Below are positions 7,776-17,354 of a stretch of DNA of 53,671 bases, piece by piece. A program made the position numbers and the translations under genes. Origin of the DNA: JBFMDN01 sp040753915 (GTDB lineage: Bacteria; Desulfobacterota; Desulfomonilia; Desulfomonilales; Desulfomonilaceae); NCBI GenBank assembly GCA_040753915.1, contig JBFMDN010000037.1, positions 1 through 53,671 of the forward strand, read 5' to 3'. The notes under the pieces are model-generated. The model was not told the origin of the DNA. It worked only from the letters and a program-made list of their open reading frames with translations, and made no database searches. Position 1 is the stretch's first letter. Every line of letters begins with the position of its first letter.

Positions 7776-10700
7776 TCAGGCCATGGCAGCCTCAATCATT
7801 TCGCCGATCTGGTCGTCCTTGAAATGTCTAATTGCCGCGGCGCCCGTGGGGCAGACAACTCCGCACGCGCCGCACCCTTTGCACAGGGCGGGGTTCACTT
7901 CGGATTTCATGATCCCCGCCGCAACTTCCTTCAGCTCGGGCGCGTGGAACGGACAGACCTCCACACATCTGCCGCAGCCGCGACATAGGAACGGGTCTAT
8001 GTACGAGACCATACCGGGAGCGTCGACGTACCCTCTGGCCAGTACCTGCGCGGCGTGTGCGCCCGCAGCTTCTGCCTGGGCAATGGTCTCGTCCAGAGGC
8101 TTCGGATAGTGGGCCAGACCTGCCAGGAAAACGCCGTCTGTCGCAAAGTCCACCGGCCTCAACTTCATGTGCGCTTCCAGGAAGTACCCATCCTCGTTGG
8201 TCGACACCTTGTAGAACTGGGCCAATTCCTTGTTCTGGCCGTTGGGCACGATTGCCGCGGCGAGCACGAGGTTGTCCGCCTCGATGGTCATGTTCCCGCC
8301 GAGGACGAGATCCTTGGCCTTAACCACGATCTTGGTGCCCACTTCGACCAGCGGCGGATTGTCGGGCTCGTAACGGGCAAAGACCACGCCCATCCGCCTG
8401 GCCTGCTCGTAGTATGGCTCGTTGAGACCGAAAGTGCGGATGTCTCGATACAGAACGAAAATCCGCGCGGCAGGGTTGGCTTCTTTGAGGGCTATAGCGT
8501 CCTTCACCGTGTGATTGCAGCACACCTTGCTGCACCAGGGACGCTCGGCACATCGAGAACCCACGCATTGAATGAATACCGTAGTGGCCGCATTCATGAC
8601 CCCCGGATCCCCTGCCTTCATGGCAGCAGCCATATCGAGTTGGGTCCGGATGCGGGGGTCTGACCCGTACCCGTACAGATCCGGTTTCCATTCGGACGCG
8701 CCCGTTGCTATAACAGTGACGCCGTGCTCAACCTCGACAGGTTTGCCGTTGCTCCTGATGGTAGTCTTGAACTTGCCGATGAAGCCCTCAACATGCTCGA
8801 TCGTTCCGTTAAAATGGAGGGTGATCTTGTCATTGGACTTTACCTTGTCCACGAGCTTTTCCACGAACGGTTGCACATCCTCTCCCTTGAGAGTGTGTGA
8901 AAGCTTGAGAGCATTGCCGCCGAGCGAATCGGTGGCTTCCAGAAGATGGACGGGAAAGCCCTGGTCAGCAAGACTCAGAGCGGAAGTCATCCCCGCGACG
9001 CCCCCTCCTATCACCAATCCGGCCTGTACCATGGGGAGCTGCTGGTCTTGGATGGGCTCCAGCCGAGAGGTACGAGCCACGGCCATGCGGATAAGATCCA
9101 CTGCCTTCGCTGTTGCGTGCTCCTTGTCCTTCATGTGGACCCACGAACAGTGCTCGCGGATATTCGCCATTTCTACCAAGTACTTGTTCAGACCGGCTTC
9201 ACGCGCGGTGTCTTGAAAGAGGGGCAAGTGGGTTCGAGGAGTGCACGATGCCACGATGATGCGATTGAGATTGTTCTCTTGGATGATTCTCTTTATCTCG
9301 ACCTGCGTGTCCTGCGAGCAGGTGAACAGATTCTCCCCCGCGTACGCCACACCCGGGATCTCCTGCACCTGCTGCACTACCTCCGGAACATTCACGGTGG
9401 ACGCGATATTGATACCACAGCGGCACACGAACACACCGATTCTCGGGTCCTGACCCGACACGTCCTTCTCCGGGGGGAGCTCCTTCTTCTTAGTCAAGGT
9501 GTCGCGAGCATCAGCGAGGAGCCTGATCGCTGCACCTGCCGCTGCCGACGCCTCCATGACCGTTTGAGGAATGTCCTTGGGCGCCTGAAAAGCTCCTGCC
9601 ACGAAAATGCCCGGGCGAGAGCTATCCACCGGCTCGAAGGTTCCAGTGCTGCAGAAGTTGGTTTCGTCGAGCTTGACCCCAAGCAGGTCCGCTGCCCGAA
9701 TGGTGCTTGCGGTAGGCTTTATCCCAACTGCAAGCACTACCATGTCGAAAGTTTCTGTCAGGAGCTTGTTGCTCTCGTCCACGTACGTGATTTCCAGATC
9801 GCGTGTGAGGGGGTCTTCGACCACTCGACTCACCATGGAACGGATGAATCGGACACCTCCGTCGCCCTTGGCTTTTTCGTAGTACTTGTCGAAGTCTTTC
9901 CCGTACGCGCGTATGTCCATGAAGAAGATGGTCGGTTCGATGGATGCGTCGTGCTCCCGGGCTATCACCGCTTCCTTGATGGAAGCCATGCAGCACACGG
10001 AGCTGCAATGGGGCATCCCCTTCCTGCGATCACGGGAAGCGACGCACTGTATCCACGCGACTTTCTTGGGGTGCCTGCCGTCGGAAGGACGCTTCACTTC
10101 GCCCTCGAACGGACCCGATGCGCTGAGAATGCGCTCCATTTCGAGGTTGGTGACCACGTTAGGCATGTATCCGTGGCCATATTCGGATATGCGTCCCGTG
10201 TCAAAGAGCTCATATCCGGGGGCAAGGATAAGCGCTCCCACATTGAGCTCCTCGAAGGTGTCTTCCTGCTCGTAATCGATGGCCTTGGCCGGACAGACCT
10301 TTGCGCAGACACCGCACTTCTTCCCCTGAAAAATCCGACAGTGCTGCGGGTCGATGGTGAAGACGGACGGAATTCCCTGCGGGTAGTCCTTGTAAATGGC
10401 CTTTCTCATGTCATGGCCGAAATTGTACTCGTTTGGAACCTTGGTGGGGCATTTCTCCGCGCATGTTCCACAGGACGTGCACTTGGCAGGATCCACGTAC
10501 CGTGCCTTTCGCCGAATTTTAACCTTGAAGTCCCCCGCTTGGCCCTCTATTCCCTCGATCCGGCTATATGCAATTATCTCTATGTTGGGATTTTGTGCCA
10601 GGGTCTGCAATTTGGGCGAGAATATGCACGCCGAACAATCGTTCGTGGGAAACGTCTTGTCCAACTGAGCCATAACCCCACCGATGCAGGGTTTTTCCTC

Positions 10701-10805
10701 GAGGAGGTACACCTTGTATCCTGACTCGGCCAAGTCAAGGGAGGCTTGCACGCCGCCGATGCCTCCACCGACCGTCAATACTGCGCCTACGTTTGTCTTA
10801 CTCAC
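7776..10805 (-). CDS. hdrA: HdrA, long two-module form (1009 aa)
   Basis: The N-terminal module (about 1-430) is an HdrA/QmoA-type flavoprotein: FAD motif TVGGGIGGVQASLDL, NDCSACIFSPKL near 55 (Cys form, no Sec), ferredoxin motifs CTSCGTCAEKCP and CGVCAKVCPAKAIDY, then IQCVASRDRRKGMPHC. The second module (about 455-1009) is QmoB-like: IGVFVCRCGINIAST, CTPRTHLPLF, a second FAD motif VIGGGVAGMTSAL, CVGSRCAERPWC and two C-terminal clusters, CRGCGRCVEVCP and CKGCGACGVVCP. The start is ATG at 10805. It is first in a tight run with mvhD (78-base gap). HdrA is the flavin-based bifurcating subunit of Hdr complexes. Methanogen HdrA is about 650 residues, so this is the expanded bacterial form. Cytosolic. 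Confidence 0.92.
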   Translation of the reverse strand: MSKTNVGAVLTVGGGIGGVQASLDLAESGYKVYLLEEKPCIGGVMAQLDKTFPTNDCSACIFSPKLQTLAQNPNIEIIAYSRIEGIEGQAGDFKVKIRRKARYVDPAKCTSCGTCAEKCPTKVPNEYNFGHDMRKAIYKDYPQGIPSVFTIDPQHCRIFQGKKCGVCAKVCPAKAIDYEQEDTFEELNVGALILAPGYELFDTGRISEYGHGYMPNVVTNLEMERILSASGPFEGEVKRPSDGRHPKKVAWIQCVASRDRRKGMPHCSSVCCMASIKEAVIAREHDASIEPTIFFMDIRAYGKDFDKYYEKAKGDGGVRFIRSMVSRVVEDPLTRDLEITYVDESNKLLTETFDMVVLAVGIKPTASTIRAADLLGVKLDETNFCSTGTFEPVDSSRPGIFVAGAFQAPKDIPQTVMEASAAAGAAIRLLADARDTLTKKKELPPEKDVSGQDPRIGVFVCRCGINIASTVNVPEVVQQVQEIPGVAYAGENLFTCSQDTQVEIKRIIQENNLNRIIVASCTPRTHLPLFQDTAREAGLNKYLVEMANIREHCSWVHMKDKEHATAKAVDLIRMAVARTSRLEPIQDQQLPMVQAGLVIGGGVAGMTSALSLADQGFPVHLLEATDSLGGNALKLSHTLKGEDVQPFVEKLVDKVKSNDKITLHFNGTIEHVEGFIGKFKTTIRSNGKPVEVEHGVTVIATGASEWKPDLYGYGSDPRIRTQLDMAAAMKAGDPGVMNAATTVFIQCVGSRCAERPWCSKVCCNHTVKDAIALKEANPAARIFVLYRDIRTFGLNEPYYEQARRMGVVFARYEPDNPPLVEVGTKIVVKAKDLVLGGNMTIEADNLVLAAAIVPNGQNKELAQFYKVSTNEDGYFLEAHMKLRPVDFATDGVFLAGLAHYPKPLDETIAQAEAAGAHAAQVLARGYVDAPGMVSYIDPFLCRGCGRCVEVCPFHAPELKEVAAGIMKSEVNPALCKGCGACGVVCPTGAAAIRHFKDDQIGEMIEAAMA

Positions 10806-10980
10806 GTTGTCGCTCCAGATCTTTCTTCAACATGGTTCACCCGGTTTTGATTCCCGATGAGCCCTGTTTTCCCCACCAACTATGGAGGGATCTCCCTGGT
10901 CCGCGAAGGATCTTCGGTTCTGTCTGTCGTGCAATGTCTTTGGCAAGACTTCACACTACCCGCGAATGGGCGGCATGCCG

Positions 10981-10986
10981 ATTATA
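10981..10986 (-). promoter_or_regulatory. Possible promoter -10 box in the hdrB-hdrA gap
   Basis: The 244-base gap between hdrB and the 1009-aa hdrA holds a perfect TATAAT on the minus strand, about 175 bases before the hdrA ATG. No good TTGACA-like box lies at the usual 16-18 base spacing, so the call is weak. The gap splits the locus into an upstream hdrA-hdrC-hdrB set and a downstream seven-gene set that may have its own promoter. Confidence 0.3.
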
Positions 10987-11049
10987 CCATTTTGGTCCCA
11001 AGCACGCATGTCGACCACTCGGGCGTCCGGCCGTCATTGAGCCACAGTC

Positions 11050-11901
11050 CTAGAGAAGCCCCTTTTGTGAAAGAGACTGTTCGGCAGACACGATGTGTTT
11101 CCCGAACCAGGTCCGAGCATCCGGAACGCCCAGAGCAATGCCGATGAGCTCCGTGACGTACAGGATTGGAGTGTGGTACACCCGTCCTGTTTTCTTCGAT
11201 ATGTCGGCCTGTCTGGTGTCCAGGTTCGCCTGACACATGGGACAGAGGGTAACCATCGCGTCCGCTCCCACATGCCGGGCCATGTCAAGGAGCTTCTGGC
11301 TCAGCCTCATCACCTGGTCTGTCCGTGTTAGAGACAGTGAGCCGCCGCAGCAATCGGTCTTATAAGGCCACTGAAGGACTTCCGCGCCAATGGCCTCGAG
11401 AATCCGGTCCATCTCCTTGGGATTCTCCGGATCGGCCGGCTCAACAATATCTACGGGGCGCACCGCGAGGCACCCGTAATAGGGTACGACTCGAAGACCT
11501 TCCAAGGGCTTTGTCACCATATCTCTAATGAGGTCCAGAACCGGCTGTGAATGGAGCATCTCCAGGCCTGAAAGCACCTTGATCTCACCTTTGAACGGGT
11601 ACTTGCCCTGGAATGTGCTGTCCTCCATCAGACGCATGGCCGTGTGCTTCATCCGCACGTGGCATCCCGCGCACGGAGCTACTACGTCGTGACCCATCCG
11701 TTCCGCGGTCATCAGGTCGCGAGCTGGCAGAGCGGTCTCGAGATACGCATCGATCATGTGGGCCGAAGACGCGCCACAACACGTCCAGTCAGGGATCTCG
11801 CTGAGCTTCACGCCGATCTTCGCAGCGACTCCTCTGAACGAATCATCAAGCTCTTTGGCCGAGCCCGTAAGACTGCATCCCGGGTAATAGGTGAATTCCA
11901 T
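11050..11901 (-). CDS. hdrB: HdrB, CCG-domain heterodisulfide reductase subunit
   Basis: About 283 residues from ATG 11901 (MEFTYYPGCSLTGSA), preceded by AGAGGA at good spacing; an ATG at 11925 with AAGGG upstream is the alternative and adds eight residues. It has both CCG domains: GCSLTG, DWTCCGASSAH and CAGCHVRM in the first half; YYGCLAVRP, DCCGGSLSL and LCPMCQANLD in the second. In methanogens HdrB holds two noncubane [4Fe-4S] clusters and cleaves the CoM-S-S-CoB disulfide. That substrate is not expected in a deltaproteobacterium, so the acceptor is unknown. It follows hdrC by 60 bases. All ligand Cys appear present, so an active enzyme is likely. Confidence 0.9.
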   Translation of the reverse strand: MEFTYYPGCSLTGSAKELDDSFRGVAAKIGVKLSEIPDWTCCGASSAHMIDAYLETALPARDLMTAERMGHDVVAPCAGCHVRMKHTAMRLMEDSTFQGKYPFKGEIKVLSGLEMLHSQPVLDLIRDMVTKPLEGLRVVPYYGCLAVRPVDIVEPADPENPKEMDRILEAIGAEVLQWPYKTDCCGGSLSLTRTDQVMRLSQKLLDMARHVGADAMVTLCPMCQANLDTRQADISKKTGRVYHTPILYVTELIGIALGVPDARTWFGKHIVSAEQSLSQKGLL

Positions 11902-11961
11902 CGTCTTCCTCTTTATTTCATCCATCGAGCAGACCCTTCTTGGGACTGTCTCGCTGGGTGA

Positions 11962-12510
11962 TTACTTCATGGACGAGTTCTTGAACACGTCCTTCACTTC
12001 GCTCACATGGCTCGATCGATGGGGAAGCACATGAATCTTCCCTTTCTTGAACATCTGCATACCGAGCTCCATGTCATCGAACAGAGTCTTGGTTTTCCAC
12101 TTGTACAATCCAATGAGAGAGAGCTCGTGCACTCGCCCGAACCACTTGATCGTTTTGAGAAAGATCTCGTGGAATGCCGGAATCTGGGGCTCTTGCGTGC
12201 TCACTTTATCCCGAACCACCTGGTGTCGGATCGGATCGAGCAGGGCAGGGACATCAATGCCGTTTGGGCATCGAGCGCCACAGGTATGGCAGGTCAGGCA
12301 CAACCACAGGCTCTTGGAAGAAATAATAGGCTGAACGTCTCCCAGCACCGCAAGGCGTACCATCTGGTGCGGAAGAATGTCCATCTCACTGGCCATAGGG
12401 CAACCTGCCGAACACTTGGCACACTGGTAACATTGATTGACTACCGACTCCAGGTTCGCAGGAAGTCTGCTCGACTTGCCCGTCAGAGGGCTGTAACTAG
12501 CTTGTTGCAT
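11962..12510 (-). CDS. hdrC: HdrC, two-[4Fe-4S] ferredoxin subunit
   Basis: 182 residues from ATG 12510 with GGGAG upstream. Two motifs, CYQCAKCSAGCP near 27 and CLTCHTCGARCP near 71, match HdrC, which carries electrons between HdrA and HdrB. The C-terminal 90 residues (FHEIFLKTIKWFGRVHEL) follow the HdrC pattern. It lies directly upstream of hdrB. A 140-base gap to the preceding giant hdrA holds the hairpin GGAAGGG-(gtcgtg)-CCCTTCC at about 12578-12597, which could moderate read-through. Confidence 0.9.
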   Translation of the reverse strand: MQQASYSPLTGKSSRLPANLESVVNQCYQCAKCSAGCPMASEMDILPHQMVRLAVLGDVQPIISSKSLWLCLTCHTCGARCPNGIDVPALLDPIRHQVVRDKVSTQEPQIPAFHEIFLKTIKWFGRVHELSLIGLYKWKTKTLFDDMELGMQMFKKGKIHVLPHRSSHVSEVKDVFKNSSMK

Positions 12511-12649
12511 CTCACTCTCCCGATTACGGGAATGTTCAGGGCGAGCATTCGCCCCGTGGTTGAGAGAGGGAAGGGGTCGTGGCCCTTCCCTGGACCGTTG
12601 TTGCCGGGTCGCATTCGCACTGGGGTGCTACCGTCCCGATTCCTTGCCA

Positions 12650-15600
12650 TCAAGCCCCGGTTTCCAGCAGAGCGTCAATCTCCTGGAATACCTGCTCGTC
12701 TTTGAAGTGGTGCAGATCTATGGCTCTGCCCGGACATACCGAGGAGCAAATACCGCATCCCTGACAGAGAGCCGGGACTATCTCGGCCGCGTGAATCTCC
12801 TCGTTTATGAATGGTGCTCCATACGGGCACATCCTGACGCAGGTGAGACATACCGCGCACTTGGTCGGATCCACCTTGGATATGACGCCTGGGAAGGTCA
12901 TCTCCTTCTGGCTAAGCATGATGGAGGCCCTCTGCGCAGCCGCAGTCGCCTGTGCTATGGACTCATCCAGAGGTTTCGGATAGTGTGCCAGCCCCGCGAG
13001 GAAGACTCCTTCGGTCGTGAAGTCGACCGGCCGGAGCTTCATGTGCGCTTCCATGAAAAAGCCCTGGGAGTGCACGGTGACCTTGAAGAGGCGCCCCAAG
13101 TCGTGGTTCGTTTCAGCCGGCTCAATGGCCGCGGCCAACGTGAGGAGGTCCGCGGGAATAGTGAGATCCCGGTTGACCACCGGATCGCGCACGATCACGT
13201 TGACCTTGTCCCCGGCTGCTTCCACCCTGGGCTTTTGCTCAGGATCGTACTTGATGAAGATAGTTCCCGCCTTGCGGGCCTCGGCATAATAGCTTTCCAG
13301 GAGTCCGTATGTTCTGAGATCCCGATAGAGAATGTACGTCCTGCAATTCGGATTAATCTCCCGTAGCCTGCTCGCAAGACGCACGGATCCGGAACAGCAA
13401 ATCTTCGAGCAATAGGGTCTCTCCTCGCAACGGGAGCCAACGCACTGAATGAAGACCGCGTTCTGGACATCCTTGAGCTTCGGATCTCCGGCCATAATCC
13501 GCTCTTCCAGGGAGTGCTGCGTTTCCACTGCAGCATGCTCGCCGTACAGGTACTCTTTCGGCTTGGACTCCACAGCGCCCGTGGCGATCACTGCCGCTCC
13601 AAACTCGACCTCCCTGCCAGGGCCGGCACCATTGCGCACCATGCCCTTGAAGTGTCCCACGTGACCGGAGAGGTCGGTGAACCTGGAACTCTTGAACACT
13701 TCAACCTTCGGATGGTTCTCCACCTGTCCGATAAGATCGTCCAGGAATGGCTTGATTGGTTCTCCCTGGATGGTTTTTTCCAGAGAAAGGGCATTTCCCC
13801 CAAGGCGATCGGACTTTTCAACCAGGTACACCTGAAAGCCCTGGTCGCCCAGATTCAGGGCTGCGGTCATCCCTGCCACACCACCCCCCAGGACGAGGGC
13901 GTTGGGGACCACTTCCATCTTGCTCTTCTGCAGCGGCGCAAGCTTTCTTGCCCGAGCGATTGCCATGCGCGCCAGGTCTTTGGCCTTCTCGGTAGCCTCT
14001 GCCTTGTGGGAAGCATGGACCCAGGAGCACTGGTCTCGAATGTTTGTCATAGTGAACAGATAGGGATTGAGCCCCGCCTTCTCCATCGTGAGCTGGAACA
14101 TCGGTTCATGGGTTCGTGGGCTGCACGCGGCAACCACGATTCTGTTGAGGTTGTGCTCCTTGATGATGTCGAGGAACTGCTCCTGCGTATCCTGGGAGCA
14201 GGTGAACAGCTTCTCGTCAGCATACACCACGTTGGGCAGATTGCGGATGTGCTCCACCACTGCCGGAACATCCACGGTGTTCGCGATGTTGATCCCGCAT
14301 CTACAGATGAATACCCCGATACGAGGCTCCTCCTCGGACACATCGCGTTGCGGAGGGAACTGCAGCTTGGTGGACAGGGTATGCCTTGCAGAGGCCAACA
14401 AGCGCGATGATGCGCCCGCGGCAGCAGAGGCTTCCATAACCGTCTGGGGGATATCCTTGGGTCCCTGGAACATTCCCGCCACATACACACCGGGCCGACT
14501 GGTCTGAACCGGCGCGAAGGAAGACGTGGCGCAGAATTCGGAATCATTGAGCTCGAGCCCCAACTTGCCCGCGAGCTTCCTTGATTCCTCGGATGACTTC
14601 AGCCCCACCGCCAAGACCACCATGTCGAACGTCTCTGTAGCGAGCTTCTGATCTTCGGTGAGATATGTCAGATCCAGGTTGTGGGTGATCGGATCTTCCA
14701 CCACCCGGCTCACCATGGACCGTATGAAACGGACGGATCCGTTGCTCTTGGCTCTTTCGTAGTAGGCGTCAAAGTCCTTACCGTACGCCCTCATGTCCAT
14801 ATAGAAAATCGTGGGCTCGATGTTTGCGTCGTGCTCTTTCGCTATCACGGCTTCCTTGATGGATGCCATGCAGCAAATCGCGCTGCAGTGAGGCATGCCT
14901 TTCTGCGGGTCACGGGAGCCCACGCACTGAATCCACGCCACTTTCTTGGGATGGGACCCGTCCGACGGACGCTTCACCTCTCCGGCATTGGGGCCGGAAG
15001 CGCTGAGCATCCGCTCGAACTCCATATTCGTCAGGACGTTTGGAGCCGTGCCGTACGAGAATTCGCCGCGTATCTTAGACGGGTCGATCATTTCGTACCC
15101 GGTGGAGAGGATCACGGTGCCCACTTCCACGTCCAAGTACTGGTCTTGGAGACTGTGATCTATCGCTTCTGCGGGGCATGCCCGGACACACTCCATGCAT
15201 TCCGAGCAGATGCCGCAATTGAGACACCGATCAGCCTCTTTCTTGGCGTCTTCCGCGTTGAATGCCAGCTCCACTTCCTTGAAATTCATACGATCCGACG
15301 CGGGAATCACTGGGTTGTGGGCCCTTGGTGCTGCCTTCAGATCCTCGGGAATAGGGGGATAGTGGGGTGAAGCTGGACCCGTGAACAAGGGACGACCTTC
15401 CCGCAAGTCTTGTCCGTCAATGAAGCGTCCAATGGATTCTGCTGCTTCCCTTCCTGCGGCCACTGCTTCCACCACCGTCGCTGGTCCGGTGCCTGCGTCT
15501 CCCCCTGAGAAGACGCCCTCGATCGAAGTGGCGTACGTAACGGGATCTATCTGGATAGTGTTCCACCTGCTCCGCTCCAGTCCAGCGATGCTGTCCCAAA

Positions 15601-17089
15601 TAAACGGGTCGATGATTTGGCCTATGGCTGGAATGACCGCATCCGCGTCGATAACGAATTCAGATCCCTCGACCGGGACCGGCCGCCTTCTCCCTGACTG
15701 GTCCGGTGGCCCAAGCTCCATGCGAATGCACCGGAGACCGGTCACTTTGCCGCTGCCATTGAGCACTTCAACTGGCGCGGCGAGGAAGTGAATCTTGACT
15801 CCCTCCTCGATTGCTGCAGTCACTTCTTCGTCGAATGCAGGCATTTCGTTGCGGGAACGACGATACGCGATGGTGACCTCAGCACCCTGACGTCTGAGGG
15901 TGCGGGCTGCGTCAATAGCCACGTTGCCACCGCCGATGACCACTGCTTTCTTGATGCCGTTGCCGGCTTTTCCCAGTGCCGCATCGCGGAGGAAGTCAAC
16001 TCCCTGCAGGACTCCCTGGGCCTCTTCGCCCGGTATAGCGAGCTTCGCGCCTTTCTGGCATCCGACTGCCAAATAAACTGCCTTGAATCCCTGATCCTTG
16101 AGGTCCTGAATGCTGAAATCCTTGCCGAGGGAGCTGTTGGTCTTCGCCTCCACACCAAGGCTGAGAATGTGGTCGATCTCCTTCTGGAGGACATCCCGGG
16201 GAAGCCTGTACTCGGGAATACCCACTCGCAGCCAGCCGCCGAGCACGGGCGCTGACTCGAAAATGGTGATTTTGAATCCCTTGAGCCCCAGGTAGTAAGC
16301 AGCCGACAGCCCTGCAGGCCCGGACCCGACAATGGCGACCTTTTCTTCCCGCGGAGTGATGTGCGGCAGGGTCAGCTCGGAGTAGTCAATCTGGTCCGCA
16401 GCGAACCTCTTGAGCTTGCAGATGGAGATGGGCTCATCCTTTTCAGCCCTTCGGCACACTTTCTCGCAGGGGTGAGGGCAGACGCGTCCCAATACGCCAG
16501 GAAGGGGGAGATTGTTGTATATGAGCTCGACGGCTTCCTTGTACTTGCCCTTGCCAATGAGCTGCACGTAGCCCTGGACGTTGATGTGAGCGGGACAAGC
16601 CACCACACAGGGGGCCCGATCCGCCTTTTCGATCACGAATGTTTGGGGGATAGTCTGGGGAAACAACCGGTACGTCGCTGCCCGCTTGCTCAGGCCTTGG
16701 TCGAACTCGTTGGATACCTTCACAGGGCAGGCTGTGGCGCAGTCGCCGCAGGCCTTGCATCTATCTTTCCGAATATACCGGGATTTCTGCCGAATCCTGA
16801 CCTTGAAACGTCCCTCTTGGCCCTGGATATCGTCCACCTCGCTGTACGAGAGGAGCTCAATATTAGGATTTTGACCGACTGTCACCAATTTTGGGGAAAA
16901 GATACACGTAGAGCAGTCGTTTGTCGGGAACGTCTTGTCGAGCTGAGCCATCCGGCCGCCAATTCCCGTTTGGCTTTCCACGAGATAAACCTTGTACCCT
17001 GATTCGGCCAAGTCCAACGAGGCCTGAACGCCGGCAATGCCGCCTCCGACGACGAGCGCCGCGCCTACAACGTCCTTCGTTTGGGCCAT
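12650..17089 (-). CDS. hdrA: HdrA with an inserted NADPH:glutamate synthase-type (GltD/NfnB) module, 1479 aa
   Basis: The start chosen is ATG 17089 (MAQTKDVVGAALVVGGG); an upstream TTG at 17131 is weaker. Order: HdrA N-terminus with FAD motif (about 1-150), NDCSTCIFSPKL near 57-68 and CKACGDCATACP near 111-122. A GltD-like module follows (about 155-640): ACPAHINVQGYV, CPHPCEKVCRR, FAD motif VAIVGSGPAGLSAA near 251, NAD(P) motif VVIGGGNVAIDAAR near 383 with YRRSRNEMPA after it, and GDAGTGPATVVEA. HdrA then resumes at CMECVRACPAEAIDH. A QmoB-like half and two C-terminal clusters (CAVCLTCVRMCP, CQGCGICSSVCP) end the protein. The module sits where HdrA's second ferredoxin motif is expected. YRRSR favours NADPH. 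It heads the Hdr locus with hdrC and hdrB and probably feeds in NAD(P)H electrons without a separate dehydrogenase. Confidence 0.9.
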   Translation of the reverse strand: MAQTKDVVGAALVVGGGIAGVQASLDLAESGYKVYLVESQTGIGGRMAQLDKTFPTNDCSTCIFSPKLVTVGQNPNIELLSYSEVDDIQGQEGRFKVRIRQKSRYIRKDRCKACGDCATACPVKVSNEFDQGLSKRAATYRLFPQTIPQTFVIEKADRAPCVVACPAHINVQGYVQLIGKGKYKEAVELIYNNLPLPGVLGRVCPHPCEKVCRRAEKDEPISICKLKRFAADQIDYSELTLPHITPREEKVAIVGSGPAGLSAAYYLGLKGFKITIFESAPVLGGWLRVGIPEYRLPRDVLQKEIDHILSLGVEAKTNSSLGKDFSIQDLKDQGFKAVYLAVGCQKGAKLAIPGEEAQGVLQGVDFLRDAALGKAGNGIKKAVVIGGGNVAIDAARTLRRQGAEVTIAYRRSRNEMPAFDEEVTAAIEEGVKIHFLAAPVEVLNGSGKVTGLRCIRMELGPPDQSGRRRPVPVEGSEFVIDADAVIPAIGQIIDPFIWDSIAGLERSRWNTIQIDPVTYATSIEGVFSGGDAGTGPATVVEAVAAGREAAESIGRFIDGQDLREGRPLFTGPASPHYPPIPEDLKAAPRAHNPVIPASDRMNFKEVELAFNAEDAKKEADRCLNCGICSECMECVRACPAEAIDHSLQDQYLDVEVGTVILSTGYEMIDPSKIRGEFSYGTAPNVLTNMEFERMLSASGPNAGEVKRPSDGSHPKKVAWIQCVGSRDPQKGMPHCSAICCMASIKEAVIAKEHDANIEPTIFYMDMRAYGKDFDAYYERAKSNGSVRFIRSMVSRVVEDPITHNLDLTYLTEDQKLATETFDMVVLAVGLKSSEESRKLAGKLGLELNDSEFCATSSFAPVQTSRPGVYVAGMFQGPKDIPQTVMEASAAAGASSRLLASARHTLSTKLQFPPQRDVSEEEPRIGVFICRCGINIANTVDVPAVVEHIRNLPNVVYADEKLFTCSQDTQEQFLDIIKEHNLNRIVVAACSPRTHEPMFQLTMEKAGLNPYLFTMTNIRDQCSWVHASHKAEATEKAKDLARMAIARARKLAPLQKSKMEVVPNALVLGGGVAGMTAALNLGDQGFQVYLVEKSDRLGGNALSLEKTIQGEPIKPFLDDLIGQVENHPKVEVFKSSRFTDLSGHVGHFKGMVRNGAGPGREVEFGAAVIATGAVESKPKEYLYGEHAAVETQHSLEERIMAGDPKLKDVQNAVFIQCVGSRCEERPYCSKICCSGSVRLASRLREINPNCRTYILYRDLRTYGLLESYYAEARKAGTIFIKYDPEQKPRVEAAGDKVNVIVRDPVVNRDLTIPADLLTLAAAIEPAETNHDLGRLFKVTVHSQGFFMEAHMKLRPVDFTTEGVFLAGLAHYPKPLDESIAQATAAAQRASIMLSQKEMTFPGVISKVDPTKCAVCLTCVRMCPYGAPFINEEIHAAEIVPALCQGCGICSSVCPGRAIDLHHFKDEQVFQEIDALLETGA

Positions 17090-17354
17090 TGTGATCTCAC
17101 TTTCAACTATGGGTATTTTTGGGTAATGCAATGGAGCTTTCCTCTTTTAGCAGCATGAAGCTAGTCTGTCAACAGCGCCCGCGAGGTGCATCGATCGATT
17201 GGCCTGAGCTTGGTCTCAGGTTCCGATTACTTGACAGCCATTGAGAAGATTATAATCGATTTAACTTAGCGACGCTAGTACTTTGCATTGAAATCCGCGC
17301 TCAAAAAGATGACAAAATCAAGCAGAAATAGCCTCCGAGGTCTTCGAGACAATA
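17090..17354. other. Intergenic region upstream of the Hdr locus
   Basis: 265 bases. It holds TTGACA at 17231-17236 and TATAAT at 17251-17256 on the plus strand, but with 14 bases between them, too short for a normal sigma70 promoter. ATTATAAT is its own reverse complement, so it could also be a minus-strand -10 for the Hdr locus, though no convincing -35 is seen. No RNA gene or operator was recognised. Confidence 0.3.

Noticed and set aside
8946..10724. 592-residue plus-strand open frame inside hdrA
   Set aside because: Mirror frame of a GC-rich coding gene; low-complexity composition rich in His, Arg and Val with no motif.
1388..17089. Class II benzoyl-CoA reductase (bam) operon
   Set aside because: HdrD-like, HdrA and Sec-MvhD genes resemble BamD, BamE and BamF, but bamB, bamC and bamGHI are not present.
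17231..17256. TTGACA and TATAAT boxes on the plus strand
   Set aside because: Spacing of 14 bases is too short for sigma70 and the transcript would run antisense to the radical SAM gene.
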